Shown here piece by piece: positions 24,966-34,879 of a stretch of 64,000 nucleotides of DNA. Source of the stretch: a marine gamma proteobacterium HTCC2148 (GTDB lineage Bacteria > Pseudomonadota > Gammaproteobacteria > Pseudomonadales > Halieaceae); contig DS999234.1 in assembly GCA_000156295.1 (NCBI GenBank), positions 1 through 64,000 of the forward strand. The letters run 5' to 3'. The position numbers and the translations under genes were made by a program. How positions within the stretch are numbered: position 1 is the stretch's first letter; every line of letters starts with the position of its first letter. The notes beneath the pieces are model-generated. The model saw only the letters and a list, made by a program, of their open reading frames with translations. It was not told the origin of the DNA and did not search any database.

Positions 24966-27026
24966 ATGGCATACCGACTAGGCGTAGATGTCGGCGGCAC
25001 CTTCACCGACTTCCTGTTAATGGATGAGGAGAGCGGCCAGACACATACCGCAAAGGTGCCTTCTACACCCGAAGACTCTTCAATCGGCGTGCTCAATGGC
25101 GTTGCACGCATCTGTGACGAATCTGGCATCGATCCTTCGCACATCAAACTGGTAATGCATGGCACTACAGTTGCTACCAATGCCGTGCTCACCGGCAAGG
25201 GCGCGGTCGTCGGCCTGGTGACCACAGCGGGCTACGAAGACACATTGCAAGTGGCTCGATCATTCTGCCCCGGCGGTCTTGGCGGTTGGGTCAGCTATAT
25301 CAAAAAACCATTACTGGCACCGCTTGAGCTCACCATTGGCGCTGGCGGGCGCATTGGGGCAGATGGCGCGGTAGTGCGTGAACTGGACGAAGACGGGTTA
25401 AGACGCGATCTCATCACCCTGCGCGAGAGAAATGCCATACAGGCCCTGACCATCTGCTTTATTAACGCGCACATCAACAACGAGCATGAAGAACGAGCAC
25501 GAGACATTGCCCGCGAAGTGTTCGTTGACACACCCATCTCAATCTCCAGTGAAGTCGTTCCTGAGATGCAGGAGTACGAGCGCACCGAAACTACGGTAGT
25601 CAATTCCTACGTAAGACCGGAAGTAGAACGCTACGTTAATAATTTACGCACGGCGCTCGCATCGCGCATGGGAGAAGATACCCAGCTGTCGATACTGCGG
25701 TCCGATGGTGGCTTGGCTTCGGCACGCGCCTCCGCAGAATCACCGGTCAATTTGTTAATGTCCGGGCCCGCGGGTGGCGTAGCGGGCGCTATCTATTTCT
25801 GCAGCCGCGCAGGGTTTAAGGACATTCTAACGTTCGACATGGGCGGTACGTCTACTGACGTTGCCTTGATTCAGAATTCCCGGGCGCGGGTCCGCAGAGA
25901 AACTATTGTAGGCGACGTGCGGGTAAGAGCCCCCTCGGTGGATGTTCGCACCGTCGGTGCGGGTGGCGGTTCTATTGCGTTTGTACCCGAACTTACCAAA
26001 GCTCTGCGAGTTGGCCCCGAATCTGCAGGGGCGGTACCAGGCCCTGCCTGTTACATGAAGGGTGGCGAGCTACCCACCGTCTGTGACGCCAATGTCGTAT
26101 TAGGATACCTGCCATCAGATGTGCAGCTGGGCGGTAAAATGGAAATCAACCGCGACGCGTCTATGGCCGCGGTACAACAGGTCGCCGACGGCATGGGCAT
26201 CGGCCTGATGGAAGCCGCAGAAGGCATTATCAAAATAGTGAATGAGTCCATGTTTGGCGCTTTGCGTTTGGTTTCAGTTGAACAGGGCTATGATCCGCGC
26301 GATTTTGCCCTGGTGGGTTTTGGCGGTGCTGGTCCATTGCATGCCAATGCGCTGGGAATTCTGACAGACGCATGGCCGGTCATTGTACCTCCAGGCCCAG
26401 GCGTGCTTTGTGCCTACGGCGACGCCACAACGCAAGTTCAGGACGAAGCAGCCAGAACCTACCTGACGATGGCAGGTGATCTTAGCGATGAAAAACTGAA
26501 AACTGATTTAAAAACACTGCAACTGCGTGCGGGAGAATCGCTGGTGCAGGACGGTATACCTATTGAAGATCACGAGGTCACTTATCAAGCTGATCTGCGT
26601 TATGCAGGACAGGCATTCCAGATTACTGTTGATTTCACCGAAACAGATTTAAATGAAAAAGGTGCTGCTCTTCTTACTGAGCAGTTCGATGCGGAACACG
26701 AGCAACTGTTTACTTTCAAGCTCGACGATGGCCACGAGATTCTTATGATTCGCGCTGTGGCCAAGGCGCGCACGCAGGCGATTGCTGAACTACGCCGCGG
26801 AGAAGCTGGCACTACCCTAAAAGAATGTGTTCTACACCAGAGCAAGTTTTTCTATGAAGGGGCGTGGCACGACGCACTTATCTATGACCGAGACAAGTTA
26901 CACGAAGGCCTGGAGGTCGCCGGACCGGCGATTGTCAGTGAAATGGACTCTACAACAGTAGTCCTGCCCGACTATAAAGCAAACGTCGACACTATCGGCA
27001 ACCTGCTGATCAACCCGATCGTATAA
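24966..27026 (+). CDS. hyuA: Hydantoinase/oxoprolinase subunit A (HyuA family)
   Basis: A 686-residue ATP-binding subunit of the hydantoinase/5-oxoprolinase/acetone-carboxylase superfamily. LGVDVGGTFTDF is the N-terminal phosphate loop, MHGTTVATNAVL follows, LMSGPAGGVAGA and TFDMGGTSTDVA are the actin-fold ATP motifs, and GVRTVGAGGGSI appears as VRTVGAGGGSIAF. These enzymes use ATP to open a cyclic amide or to carboxylate a ketone, together with subunit B. A GGAG site precedes the ATG. It pairs with hyuB 12 bases downstream. No gamma subunit of acetone carboxylase is present. Confidence 0.92.
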   Translation: MAYRLGVDVGGTFTDFLLMDEESGQTHTAKVPSTPEDSSIGVLNGVARICDESGIDPSHIKLVMHGTTVATNAVLTGKGAVVGLVTTAGYEDTLQVARSFCPGGLGGWVSYIKKPLLAPLELTIGAGGRIGADGAVVRELDEDGLRRDLITLRERNAIQALTICFINAHINNEHEERARDIAREVFVDTPISISSEVVPEMQEYERTETTVVNSYVRPEVERYVNNLRTALASRMGEDTQLSILRSDGGLASARASAESPVNLLMSGPAGGVAGAIYFCSRAGFKDILTFDMGGTSTDVALIQNSRARVRRETIVGDVRVRAPSVDVRTVGAGGGSIAFVPELTKALRVGPESAGAVPGPACYMKGGELPTVCDANVVLGYLPSDVQLGGKMEINRDASMAAVQQVADGMGIGLMEAAEGIIKIVNESMFGALRLVSVEQGYDPRDFALVGFGGAGPLHANALGILTDAWPVIVPPGPGVLCAYGDATTQVQDEAARTYLTMAGDLSDEKLKTDLKTLQLRAGESLVQDGIPIEDHEVTYQADLRYAGQAFQITVDFTETDLNEKGAALLTEQFDAEHEQLFTFKLDDGHEILMIRAVAKARTQAIAELRRGEAGTTLKECVLHQSKFFYEGAWHDALIYDRDKLHEGLEVAGPAIVSEMDSTTVVLPDYKANVDTIGNLLINPIV

Positions 27027-27037
27027 AGGGGATTCCA

Positions 27038-28909
27038 ATGACTGCCAGATTAATTGAAACGAGCACCCAACCCCTAAACGCAGTAGAGGTCGATGGAGTA
27101 ACGGTCGACATCATCGAAAATGCGCTACGCAACGCGCGTGAAGAGATGGACGCCGTTTTATTCCGAACAGCGATGTCCCCGGGCATACGCGAGCAGGGTG
27201 ATTGCTTTCCAATGATCGCCAACAAAGACGGCAAAATGGTAGTGGGACAGTTTGGCTCCTTTATCGGTCCGTTCCTGGATGCTTACGATGAAGAAATTGA
27301 AGAAGGCGACATTATTCTTACCAACGATCCCTACATGTGTAACGCCGCAGTTTCACACCTGCCGGACTGGGTCGTGCTGGTGCCAGTGTTCAAGGAGGGC
27401 CGCCACATAGCCTGGACAGCCATGTTCGGCCATATGTCAGATAACGGCGGCATGGTGCCCGGTTCTATTCCTATTGAAGCGACGAGCATTTATCAGGAAG
27501 GCATTCGGATTCCACCGACCAAACTTTATAAAAAAGGCGTATTGCAAAAAGACCTGCTCGAACTGATTCTGCACAATGTGCGCACACCACAGTGGAACCG
27601 GTTTGACCTGAACGCTCTGGTAGCGGCCTGCAACACGGCAGCCAAGCGCTGTGTCGAACTGGCGGAAAGATTCGGTGACGAAGTGCTGGTGTCAACGATG
27701 GACATTATGCTGCAGCGTAATCACGCTGCCATGAAGCACATCATCGAAATGTTCATTCCCGAAGAGCCTCGAGAATTTGAGGACTACCTCTGCGATGACG
27801 GCATGGGCATGGGCCCGTACAGAATTAAATGTCGCATGTGGCGCGAGGGTTCTACCGCCATCTTTGATTTTGAAGGCACGGACCCGCAGGCGCAAAGCTC
27901 GGTTAACTTTTTCCTTAACGAAGACATGTTCAAAATGTTCTTCGGCTCCTTCACGATTAATGTAGTAGACCCCCAGATTGTGTTTAATGATGGCTTCTAT
28001 GACCTGGTTGATGTGCGAATACCACAGGGCACTCTATTAAAGCCCAATTTCCCTGCCGCATTATCAGGAAGGACCCACGCCCTTGGGCGTATCTTTGACC
28101 TGCTTGGTGCGCTACTGGGCATGGGGGCACCGGACCAAATGCTTAATGCAGCCGGTTTTTCAGATTCCCCACATTTGTTCTATTCCGGCTACGATAAAAA
28201 AGGCGAATGGTTCCAACTGTTTCAGATTGGCTTTGGCGGCATCCCAGGGCGCCCGGTTGGCGACGGACCCGACGGCCATTCACTATGGCCGGGGTTTACC
28301 AATGTGCCTAACGAATTTATTGAATCCTATTTCCCTTTACGCATTGAACAATACGCGACTATTCCCGATTCAGGCGGCGCTGGTTTGCACCGCGGCGGCA
28401 ATGGTTTAAGTGTGGCCTACCGGTTTTTGGCAGACGGCGATATCGGTATTCATGACGAGCGGTGGCTCACCTATCCCTGGGGTGTATTGGGCGGTGAAAC
28501 AGGCATGCGATCGACCAAGCGCCTGGTTCGCGCGGACGGCACTGAAGAGTGGCTACCCGCTAAAGTAGAAGGAGTCAAAGTGAAGGAAGGCGACATCCTC
28601 TATTTTAACACCTGGGGCGGCGGTGGTTGGGGCGATCCCTTTGACCGCGATCCGTCACTGGTATTGCAGGATGTTGATAAGCGCCTGGTGACACGCGAGG
28701 GGGCTAAACGCTACGGCGTCGTCATTGCGGATAACGGCGCAGTCAACGCTGAAGCGACTGATGCACTGAGAAACGAATTACGCACCGCCCGGCCACCTAT
28801 CGAGGTGTTTAACAGAGGCGGCACAATCGAAGAACTAAAGGCAAGGTGTCTGGAAGAGACGCATCTGCCACCACCAGTTTCGCCCAGCTTCGTAGGCGGG
28901 ACAGCGTGA
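27038..28909 (+). CDS. hyuB: Hydantoinase/oxoprolinase subunit B (HyuB family)
   Basis: A 623-residue partner of HyuA. IIENALRNAREEMD, REQGDCFPMI and TNDPYMCNAAVSHLPDW are the typical HyuB opening, with the D-P-Y and H residues probably binding metal. A C-terminal GGGGWGDPFDRDP motif is the family ending. It acts with HyuA in ATP-dependent hydrolysis or carboxylation; the substrate is unknown. It is separated from the TonB-dependent receptor by 81 bases, so uptake and turnover are likely co-expressed. Confidence 0.92.
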   Translation: MTARLIETSTQPLNAVEVDGVTVDIIENALRNAREEMDAVLFRTAMSPGIREQGDCFPMIANKDGKMVVGQFGSFIGPFLDAYDEEIEEGDIILTNDPYMCNAAVSHLPDWVVLVPVFKEGRHIAWTAMFGHMSDNGGMVPGSIPIEATSIYQEGIRIPPTKLYKKGVLQKDLLELILHNVRTPQWNRFDLNALVAACNTAAKRCVELAERFGDEVLVSTMDIMLQRNHAAMKHIIEMFIPEEPREFEDYLCDDGMGMGPYRIKCRMWREGSTAIFDFEGTDPQAQSSVNFFLNEDMFKMFFGSFTINVVDPQIVFNDGFYDLVDVRIPQGTLLKPNFPAALSGRTHALGRIFDLLGALLGMGAPDQMLNAAGFSDSPHLFYSGYDKKGEWFQLFQIGFGGIPGRPVGDGPDGHSLWPGFTNVPNEFIESYFPLRIEQYATIPDSGGAGLHRGGNGLSVAYRFLADGDIGIHDERWLTYPWGVLGGETGMRSTKRLVRADGTEEWLPAKVEGVKVKEGDILYFNTWGGGGWGDPFDRDPSLVLQDVDKRLVTREGAKRYGVVIADNGAVNAEATDALRNELRTARPPIEVFNRGGTIEELKARCLEETHLPPPVSPSFVGGTA

Positions 28910-28990
28910 TAAAAAATGTTTTGTAAAACCAATGAAATAACAAACTTTAAGCGGTAGAAAAACCAGCAAATATAAATCAGGAGAAATGCC

Positions 28991-31519
28991 ATGCACTTCA
29001 ACAGAAAACCATTAGTCATAGGGCTGGCGGCAGCTGTCGCTGGATTTACAGTCACCCCAATCGCCATCGCGCAGTCAGAAAGCCTGGCTATCGAGGAGGT
29101 GGTAGTCACCGCTCGAAAACGAACAGAAAACCTGCAAGAAGTTCCGATTGCGATCAGTGCCATTGGCGAAACGACAATAGAACGGGCCGGTATTGAAAGG
29201 GCATCTGACTATATTAGTTTGATCCCCAACGTCACCATTGTCGACGCCGCCAACGTGGGTGATACCCAGGTCAGCATTCGAGGAGTGGTATCAACCCGAG
29301 ACGCGGAATCCACTTTTGCCTATATCGTCGATGGCGTACTGAGCACTAACCCCAACAGCTTTAATGAAGAGCTCTTCGATGTTCAGCAAATAGAAGTGCT
29401 CAAGGGTCCTCAGGGGGCACTGTATGGTCGTAACGCTGTCGCCGGGGCAATACTTGTAACCACCAAGGAGCCGACCAATGAATTTGAGGCCAAGGTAGGT
29501 GGCGGCATTGCCAACAATAACGCCTACAAAGTGAACGCCATGGTAAGCGGACCGATTGTAGAAGACACTCTTCTTGGTCGTTTTTCTATCAGCACGCGCG
29601 AGACCGATGGTTTTTACAAGAACATTTTCACCGGGGACGACGACTCAGTGGATTATCTTGAGGACACCAGCGCCCGCGGACGTTTGATCTGGAATGTTAG
29701 CGAAGACATGTCCCTGGATTTTCGGGCGGGCTATTCGGAAGTGAAGGGCGGAGCCATTAACTTTAATGCCGCCTTTGCCATCCCTGCTTTCGAACAGAAC
29801 TTCGGCGCGCCGGGCTTTTTCCAGGATGTGAATGACCTGGACTTCCGCTACACCTTTAATGTCCCTGGCGAAAACGAGCAGGAAACACTCGATTTTGCAG
29901 TAAAGATGGACTGGGACCTGGGCTTCGCGGACCTGGTGGCCAATATCGCCTACAACAACCTAGAGGAATATTTGCTCTCTGACGGAACCAGCGCTACTTT
30001 TTATGGTTATGAATTGACAGGCGCGTGCCAGGCTGACCGACAAACCCTGAACAGCTTCAGCAGGCCCGACTTGTTTGGTCCATTCTTTAACCCTTATGGC
30101 GTGCTGCCCCCCGGTGAAGAAAACGATTTCTCAGGCGTTTACGGCCCTTACACACCCACTTCCTGCGATGGTTATCAGTACCAGGAGCGCAACCAGGAAG
30201 ACCTCAGCTTTGATGCTCGACTGGTTTCACCCGGGGATCAGGCGTTACGCTGGATTGGCGGCATCTATCTCGCTGAGATTGAACGTGAGGTCGTGGTTGG
30301 TTATGGCGCCGATACGGGCAATGGCTTTGACAGGACCCCTTATGTCCCGGCGGACGGTCCTAATCCTACTGACTTATTATTCTGGGATGACTTCGACACC
30401 ACCGTCTACGCGGTCTATGGCCAAATTGAGTTTGACCTGACTGACACGTTGGAAATAGCGCTGGCCGGTCGCTATGACCGAGAGGAAAGAGAGGTTACCA
30501 ATAAGGTACCAAACGTTTCCAACTCCGGACTTAATATTAACTTGCTAGACGATAACTTCCAGCCAACGCCTATTAACCCTGCATTCAACAGCAACCCTAA
30601 TGGGATTCCGAAGCGGGACGATACCTACAGCCAGTTCCAGCCCAAGCTAACCCTGAACTGGGCGGCTACTGACAACATGAATATTTACGGCAGCTACGGC
30701 GTTGGATTCCGCAGTGGCGGCTTTAACTCTGTAGGCACCGAGGATCTGCTTAACTTCTGGTTTAATGCTGGCTACGGCGGAGCGGGCGAGGCTGTGAATG
30801 CACAGATCAAGGTCACGGATGACTATGACAAAGAAGTCTCAGAAGCTTTTGAAGTCGGCATGAAATCTGAGTTTATGGATCGCAGGCTGCGGTTGAATGC
30901 AGCGCTGTTTCGCACCGACGTAGAAGATAATCAGTTCTTCGAATTCTTCGCCGGCCCCTTTGGCTTGCTTCGCTCGGTCACCACCATCGATGAGATGTAT
31001 ATTCAGGGATTCGAAGCCGATATCACCTTTATCGCCACCGAAGGCCTGACATTCTATGGCGGCGTAGGGCTGATGGACTCGGAGATAGAAAAGAACAAGA
31101 ACCGACCATTGTCCGAAGGTAATGATGTTCCGCAGGCTCCAGAGACAACCGGTAATCTTGGTGCAGAATGGGTAATTGCCTTATCCACCAATATTAACCT
31201 GGTCAGCCGGCTCGACTGGAGCTACGTCGGAGAGACCTGGTTCCACACTCTACAGGGCGAACAGACCCCGACGATCTGGAATGCATTTTTTGGTCCGGGT
31301 AACAATCAGGACTTCTCCAAGTCGTCTCGAGACGCCTACGACACGCTTGACCTGCGCATAGGTCTGGAAGCGGATAACTGGAGAGTGACTGCCTGGGGAC
31401 GCAACATTACCGATGAAAAATACCTCGAGGAAGTGATTCCGGCACCAGAGTTTGGTGGCAGCTTTAATCACCAATCAGCCCAGCGTTCTTACGGGTTGGA
31501 TTTTTCTTACCTCTTCTAA
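28991..31519 (+). CDS. TonB-dependent outer-membrane receptor
   Basis: An 842-residue TonB-dependent receptor. The signal peptide ends near AIA, IEEVVVTARKR is the TonB box region, and the plug carries VSIRGV, YIVDGV and VEVLKGPQGALYGRNAVAGAI-type text (here IEVLKGPQGALYGRN). A large beta-barrel ends GLDFSYLF with the terminal Phe. It has no N-terminal signalling domain. Receptors of this marine gammaproteobacterial type import many hydrophobic or complex organics, not only siderophores. Position directly after hyuAB suggests it imports the compound the cluster degrades. AGGAGA precedes the ATG. Confidence 0.93.
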   Translation: MHFNRKPLVIGLAAAVAGFTVTPIAIAQSESLAIEEVVVTARKRTENLQEVPIAISAIGETTIERAGIERASDYISLIPNVTIVDAANVGDTQVSIRGVVSTRDAESTFAYIVDGVLSTNPNSFNEELFDVQQIEVLKGPQGALYGRNAVAGAILVTTKEPTNEFEAKVGGGIANNNAYKVNAMVSGPIVEDTLLGRFSISTRETDGFYKNIFTGDDDSVDYLEDTSARGRLIWNVSEDMSLDFRAGYSEVKGGAINFNAAFAIPAFEQNFGAPGFFQDVNDLDFRYTFNVPGENEQETLDFAVKMDWDLGFADLVANIAYNNLEEYLLSDGTSATFYGYELTGACQADRQTLNSFSRPDLFGPFFNPYGVLPPGEENDFSGVYGPYTPTSCDGYQYQERNQEDLSFDARLVSPGDQALRWIGGIYLAEIEREVVVGYGADTGNGFDRTPYVPADGPNPTDLLFWDDFDTTVYAVYGQIEFDLTDTLEIALAGRYDREEREVTNKVPNVSNSGLNINLLDDNFQPTPINPAFNSNPNGIPKRDDTYSQFQPKLTLNWAATDNMNIYGSYGVGFRSGGFNSVGTEDLLNFWFNAGYGGAGEAVNAQIKVTDDYDKEVSEAFEVGMKSEFMDRRLRLNAALFRTDVEDNQFFEFFAGPFGLLRSVTTIDEMYIQGFEADITFIATEGLTFYGGVGLMDSEIEKNKNRPLSEGNDVPQAPETTGNLGAEWVIALSTNINLVSRLDWSYVGETWFHTLQGEQTPTIWNAFFGPGNNQDFSKSSRDAYDTLDLRIGLEADNWRVTAWGRNITDEKYLEEVIPAPEFGGSFNHQSAQRSYGLDFSYLF

Positions 31520-31535
31520 ACTTGATCCTTCCTAT

Positions 31536-31567
31536 AAGCCGCCGGTATTCACTGGCGGCTTTTTTTT
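31536..31567 (+). terminator. Rho-independent terminator of the receptor operon
   Basis: An 8-bp stem AAGCCGCC/GGCGGCTT with a 10-base loop is followed by eight T residues, starting 17 bases after the receptor stop. It lies between the two convergent clusters. On the minus strand there is no comparable T-run. Confidence 0.9.
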
Positions 31568-31570
31568 GCC

Positions 31571-33532
31571 CTAGTCATTATCTTCCCTGGCACTCGCGAG
31601 CTCAGGTGAGTACCAAATTGGTGATGTGTAAGCTCGCTCCTGAATGGTAGCGGGTCCCTCGTATGGCGTATCGACGCCGAGGGCAGTAGCATCCAGTTGA
31701 GAATGTCGCACCGTCGGTATCTGCAATACACGCAAATAGTAGAGCGAGCTTTGGCCAGCATCGAACTCCGGATCGATCCATACAGCACTTAACTGCGCGG
31801 CACCGATATTATTGGCCGTTTTCCCCGTTTTGATGTTCGCACTATTACCCACTGCTGGCAGTTTTCCGTCCAACTGCAGGGCTCGCTCACCAGACACACT
31901 TTCCGACCAGGCTACGTTGAAGATTTTTTCTTCTGCACGTCCATCATTATTCAGCCAAAGTTTAATGACCTGAATTCTGTCAAGATTGTGATCCAGAGCT
32001 CCCTTGGTAGCCGCCACTAAAAACCGCGGCGCTGCTCCAGTGGGTGCACTGGCTAACTCCCCCCCCATCGGCACCCCTCCCGCATAACCCACTGCGGCCA
32101 GGTCTGCAGCCTGAATATCTTCTTGTTGATAGCCCCAACCGCCAAAAAACCGCACGCCTATGCGTGGACCTGTGGTGGCGTATGTCTCACGGCGCTTCAT
32201 CGCGGCAATAATGGCTTCGCGGCTGTTATCTTCACTCCATACTGCAGCCAAGCCTGATGCTGACATCGTCCAACCGTTGGTGCTGGTTTTGCCGTTGGCA
32301 TAGTCCCCGGAAGCAGGTCCACGCTTGTTAACGGGAATGGAATCAGTAGACATCTTGCCCCAAAAGTTAGGCTCCTCCGCTGAAGCCAGACTGGTATGGG
32401 CATCGGTGGAGCCAATCATGCCAAGCTTGAATGGATTAACGCCGGTATCTTTTTCCAACTCTATGCCATTTTTTAAAGCCGAGCGCACAGTATCGCCTTT
32501 CTGCACCTGATAGGCCTGGCCGGGACTGATGCCTTGAATGTAAAAACGATAGCGCTCGAAATTCGCAAACTCATCATCTGGCGCTAAATCGGGATGGGTT
32601 TCGCTATCACCTTTAATTTGTGTAGCTTCGACCAGCGGCTCCCAACGCGACCGCTTGCTCGCGTATTCAGCCGTAATCGGCTCTCCTGCGACAGTGGTCT
32701 TGGAAAACATATAACCTTTAGAAATATTGGAATTATGGGGAATCGCAATAAAGTTGGCGCCAACGCTCGCCGACAAAGCCGCCAATTGATCCCACAGTTG
32801 CTCTGGATACGGAGCTACGTCAGCGCCAATGGGAGAAAAACTGCTGGCAGTTTTGCCATCGGTATCAGACAGTACAACCCGATGTAAATTGGCACCGCTA
32901 GCAGTCTGTGACCACTCCCAACCAACCAATGTAGTAAAACTTCCAGGCTGATTATAACGATCTGCCACTTCCATCGAGCGAGTCCACTGAGACGCAATAA
33001 TTCGCGCTGCACTGTCCTTGCTGACCAGGCCCACGCTCTCAAACCCCTTTCCATTACCCGACTCATTCGCAGTGGCGATTGGATCCCGACTGTCTCCCGG
33101 CTGAATATCGTTAGTTGGTATCATCTCCCTGAAAGTCTCAACACCCTTTCTTGGATCGGAGATGAAATAGCGAATTGACTCCACATAAAAGAAAGACTTC
33201 AATTTTTCAAACAGGCCAGCTTCCGGTTGCTCAGCGCGACCGCTCATCACCTCCGGGAAAACACCCAGGTATTCAGCATGGTCAGCGACAGCAAGAAAAT
33301 CCAGCGGTTGATTAATTTGCACTCGGTTACCGGCATAGGGATGAATGACTGGCTCACCTCTGGCATAACGATAGGCCACGTCAGGGCCGGCAGTACGGTT
33401 GCCCGCCATAAAGGCATCGGGTGAATTGGCGGTATGAAGGTGTGTGTCGCCCCATAAAAGCTTAGTCTCTGCCAGTGCGCCAGAGCTTGGCAGCAGCGCG
33501 ATCACGACAAGAAAATAGTTGTATTTTTTCAT
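31571..33532 (-). CDS. Exported DUF3604 family protein (PHP-like metal-dependent hydrolase fold)
   Basis: A 653-residue protein with a signal peptide (SSGALA) and DUF3604 hallmarks: LLWGDTHLHTANSPDA at the start of the mature part, AVADHAEYLG, GWEWSQTA, and IGSTDAHTS. HLHT and the later His/Asp groups resemble metal ligands of PHP-type phosphoesterases, but no activity is established for this family. It is frequent beside TonB-dependent receptors in marine bacteria. The ATG at 33532 has an AAGG site. It follows the two acyl-CoA dehydrogenases by 128 bases and may be the last gene of that minus-strand unit. Confidence 0.9.
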   Translation of the reverse strand: MKKYNYFLVVIALLPSSGALAETKLLWGDTHLHTANSPDAFMAGNRTAGPDVAYRYARGEPVIHPYAGNRVQINQPLDFLAVADHAEYLGVFPEVMSGRAEQPEAGLFEKLKSFFYVESIRYFISDPRKGVETFREMIPTNDIQPGDSRDPIATANESGNGKGFESVGLVSKDSAARIIASQWTRSMEVADRYNQPGSFTTLVGWEWSQTASGANLHRVVLSDTDGKTASSFSPIGADVAPYPEQLWDQLAALSASVGANFIAIPHNSNISKGYMFSKTTVAGEPITAEYASKRSRWEPLVEATQIKGDSETHPDLAPDDEFANFERYRFYIQGISPGQAYQVQKGDTVRSALKNGIELEKDTGVNPFKLGMIGSTDAHTSLASAEEPNFWGKMSTDSIPVNKRGPASGDYANGKTSTNGWTMSASGLAAVWSEDNSREAIIAAMKRRETYATTGPRIGVRFFGGWGYQQEDIQAADLAAVGYAGGVPMGGELASAPTGAAPRFLVAATKGALDHNLDRIQVIKLWLNNDGRAEEKIFNVAWSESVSGERALQLDGKLPAVGNSANIKTGKTANNIGAAQLSAVWIDPEFDAGQSSLYYLRVLQIPTVRHSQLDATALGVDTPYEGPATIQERAYTSPIWYSPELASAREDND

Positions 33533-33660
33533 GAATCGCCTTTTTATACTTTTACTCGAAACGCCAAGTGCGCAGAGCAGGGTAGCATTAAAACGCTAGT
33601 ATCTGCTAAAGCTGCCAATAGCGCGAGAGCCACTTGCCGATGGCAAGCAGTTCAGTCGTT

Positions 33661-34866
33661 CTACTTCAGTTCACTGGATGACTTTCCCAATATTCGTCGA
33701 GCAACAATAAGCTGCTGTATCTGTTGAGTACCTTCAAAGATATCGATGATTTTGGAGTCGCGTGCAAATTTTTCCAACAAGCGAGATTCGCTATAACCCA
33801 GGCTCTGGCAAAGTTCCACACAGCGCAAGGTAACCCGGTTGCCCATGCGACCAGCCTTGGCTTTACACATGGATGCTTCCTTTGAGTTTGGTTGCTTGTT
33901 ATCTGCCATCCAGGCTGCCTTGAGTGTAAGCAGGCGAGCACCCTCCCACTCAGCCTCCAACCGATATAGCTCTGCCTCAACGGCACTGACATTGCAGGGC
34001 TTGCGGTTATAGTCTGGAGAAACACCCTCTTCAGTCAGTAGTTCACTGGCTAGGTCAAGTGCGGCTCTGCCAACGCCCAAAGCCATCGCTGCGACAGGAG
34101 GTCGGGTATTATCGAAAGTCTGCATCACCCCACCAAACGCCTTTTTGCGACCTTCAGCATCGGCGGCAAGCTCAGCGCTACCGAGAATGTTGTCGGCTGG
34201 AATACGGCAATCGCTAAATGTAATGGCAGCAGTGTCCGAAGCGCGAATGCCCATTTTGCGTTCCAGTCGCGTAACCTCGCAACCGGGCGTCCCCTTCTCC
34301 ACAATAAAGGACTTGATTGCAGCCTTACCCAGTGATTTATCCAGCGTTGCCCACACCACCAAGGTGTCTGCCCACTGGCCGGAGGTCACATAAATTTTCT
34401 CTCCATTGAGTACCCACTCGTCACCATCGCGCACGGCCGTAGTGGCAATATTGGCGGAGTCGGATCCAGTTCCCGGCTCAGTAATACACATGGCGGCGTA
34501 GCTGGTGCCGTATTTTTCTCGCTGGGCCAAGGTACCGACGGCCTGTATGGCTGCATTGCCCAGCCCATTAGCGGGCATTCCCAGAAACAGACCTAAATCG
34601 CCCCAGGCTAATGCCTGCAGACCAATAACCGCTGCCATATTACCGCCATTCACTACCGCGCTACTTTCTGCAGCACTGGCACCCCCTGTCGAAGAGCCTG
34701 CGCTTCGCCCACCCGCCAGTAGTTTGACGACTTCATCCATCTCCGTCGGATAAGTGTGCTCTTCCTTGTCATATTTGCGCGAATAGGGCCGCATCATATG
34801 CTCGGCAAGCAGCATTGCGTTGTTGAATGTTTCCTGGTGCTTGTCGGATATTTCAAGTTGTATCAT
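33661..34866 (-). CDS. Acyl-CoA dehydrogenase, catalytically complete
   Basis: A 401-residue FAD-dependent acyl-CoA dehydrogenase. CITEPGTGSDSANIAT is the FAD/substrate loop, VLNGEKIYVTSG follows, MGIRASDTAAITF is the mid-domain segment, and IIDIFEGTQQIQ carries the catalytic Glu. An unusual Gly/Ser/Ala-rich stretch (about residues 48-66) sits in the N-terminal helical domain. The ATG at 34866 with GAAGAGA upstream is chosen over a longer frame. It starts 13 bases after the stop of a second, divergent dehydrogenase, so the two may form one enzyme. It would introduce an alpha-beta double bond into an acyl-CoA. Confidence 0.9.
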   Translation of the reverse strand: MIQLEISDKHQETFNNAMLLAEHMMRPYSRKYDKEEHTYPTEMDEVVKLLAGGRSAGSSTGGASAAESSAVVNGGNMAAVIGLQALAWGDLGLFLGMPANGLGNAAIQAVGTLAQREKYGTSYAAMCITEPGTGSDSANIATTAVRDGDEWVLNGEKIYVTSGQWADTLVVWATLDKSLGKAAIKSFIVEKGTPGCEVTRLERKMGIRASDTAAITFSDCRIPADNILGSAELAADAEGRKKAFGGVMQTFDNTRPPVAAMALGVGRAALDLASELLTEEGVSPDYNRKPCNVSAVEAELYRLEAEWEGARLLTLKAAWMADNKQPNSKEASMCKAKAGRMGNRVTLRCVELCQSLGYSESRLLEKFARDSKIIDIFEGTQQIQQLIVARRILGKSSSELK

Positions 34867-34879
34867 AGTCGTTGTCTCT

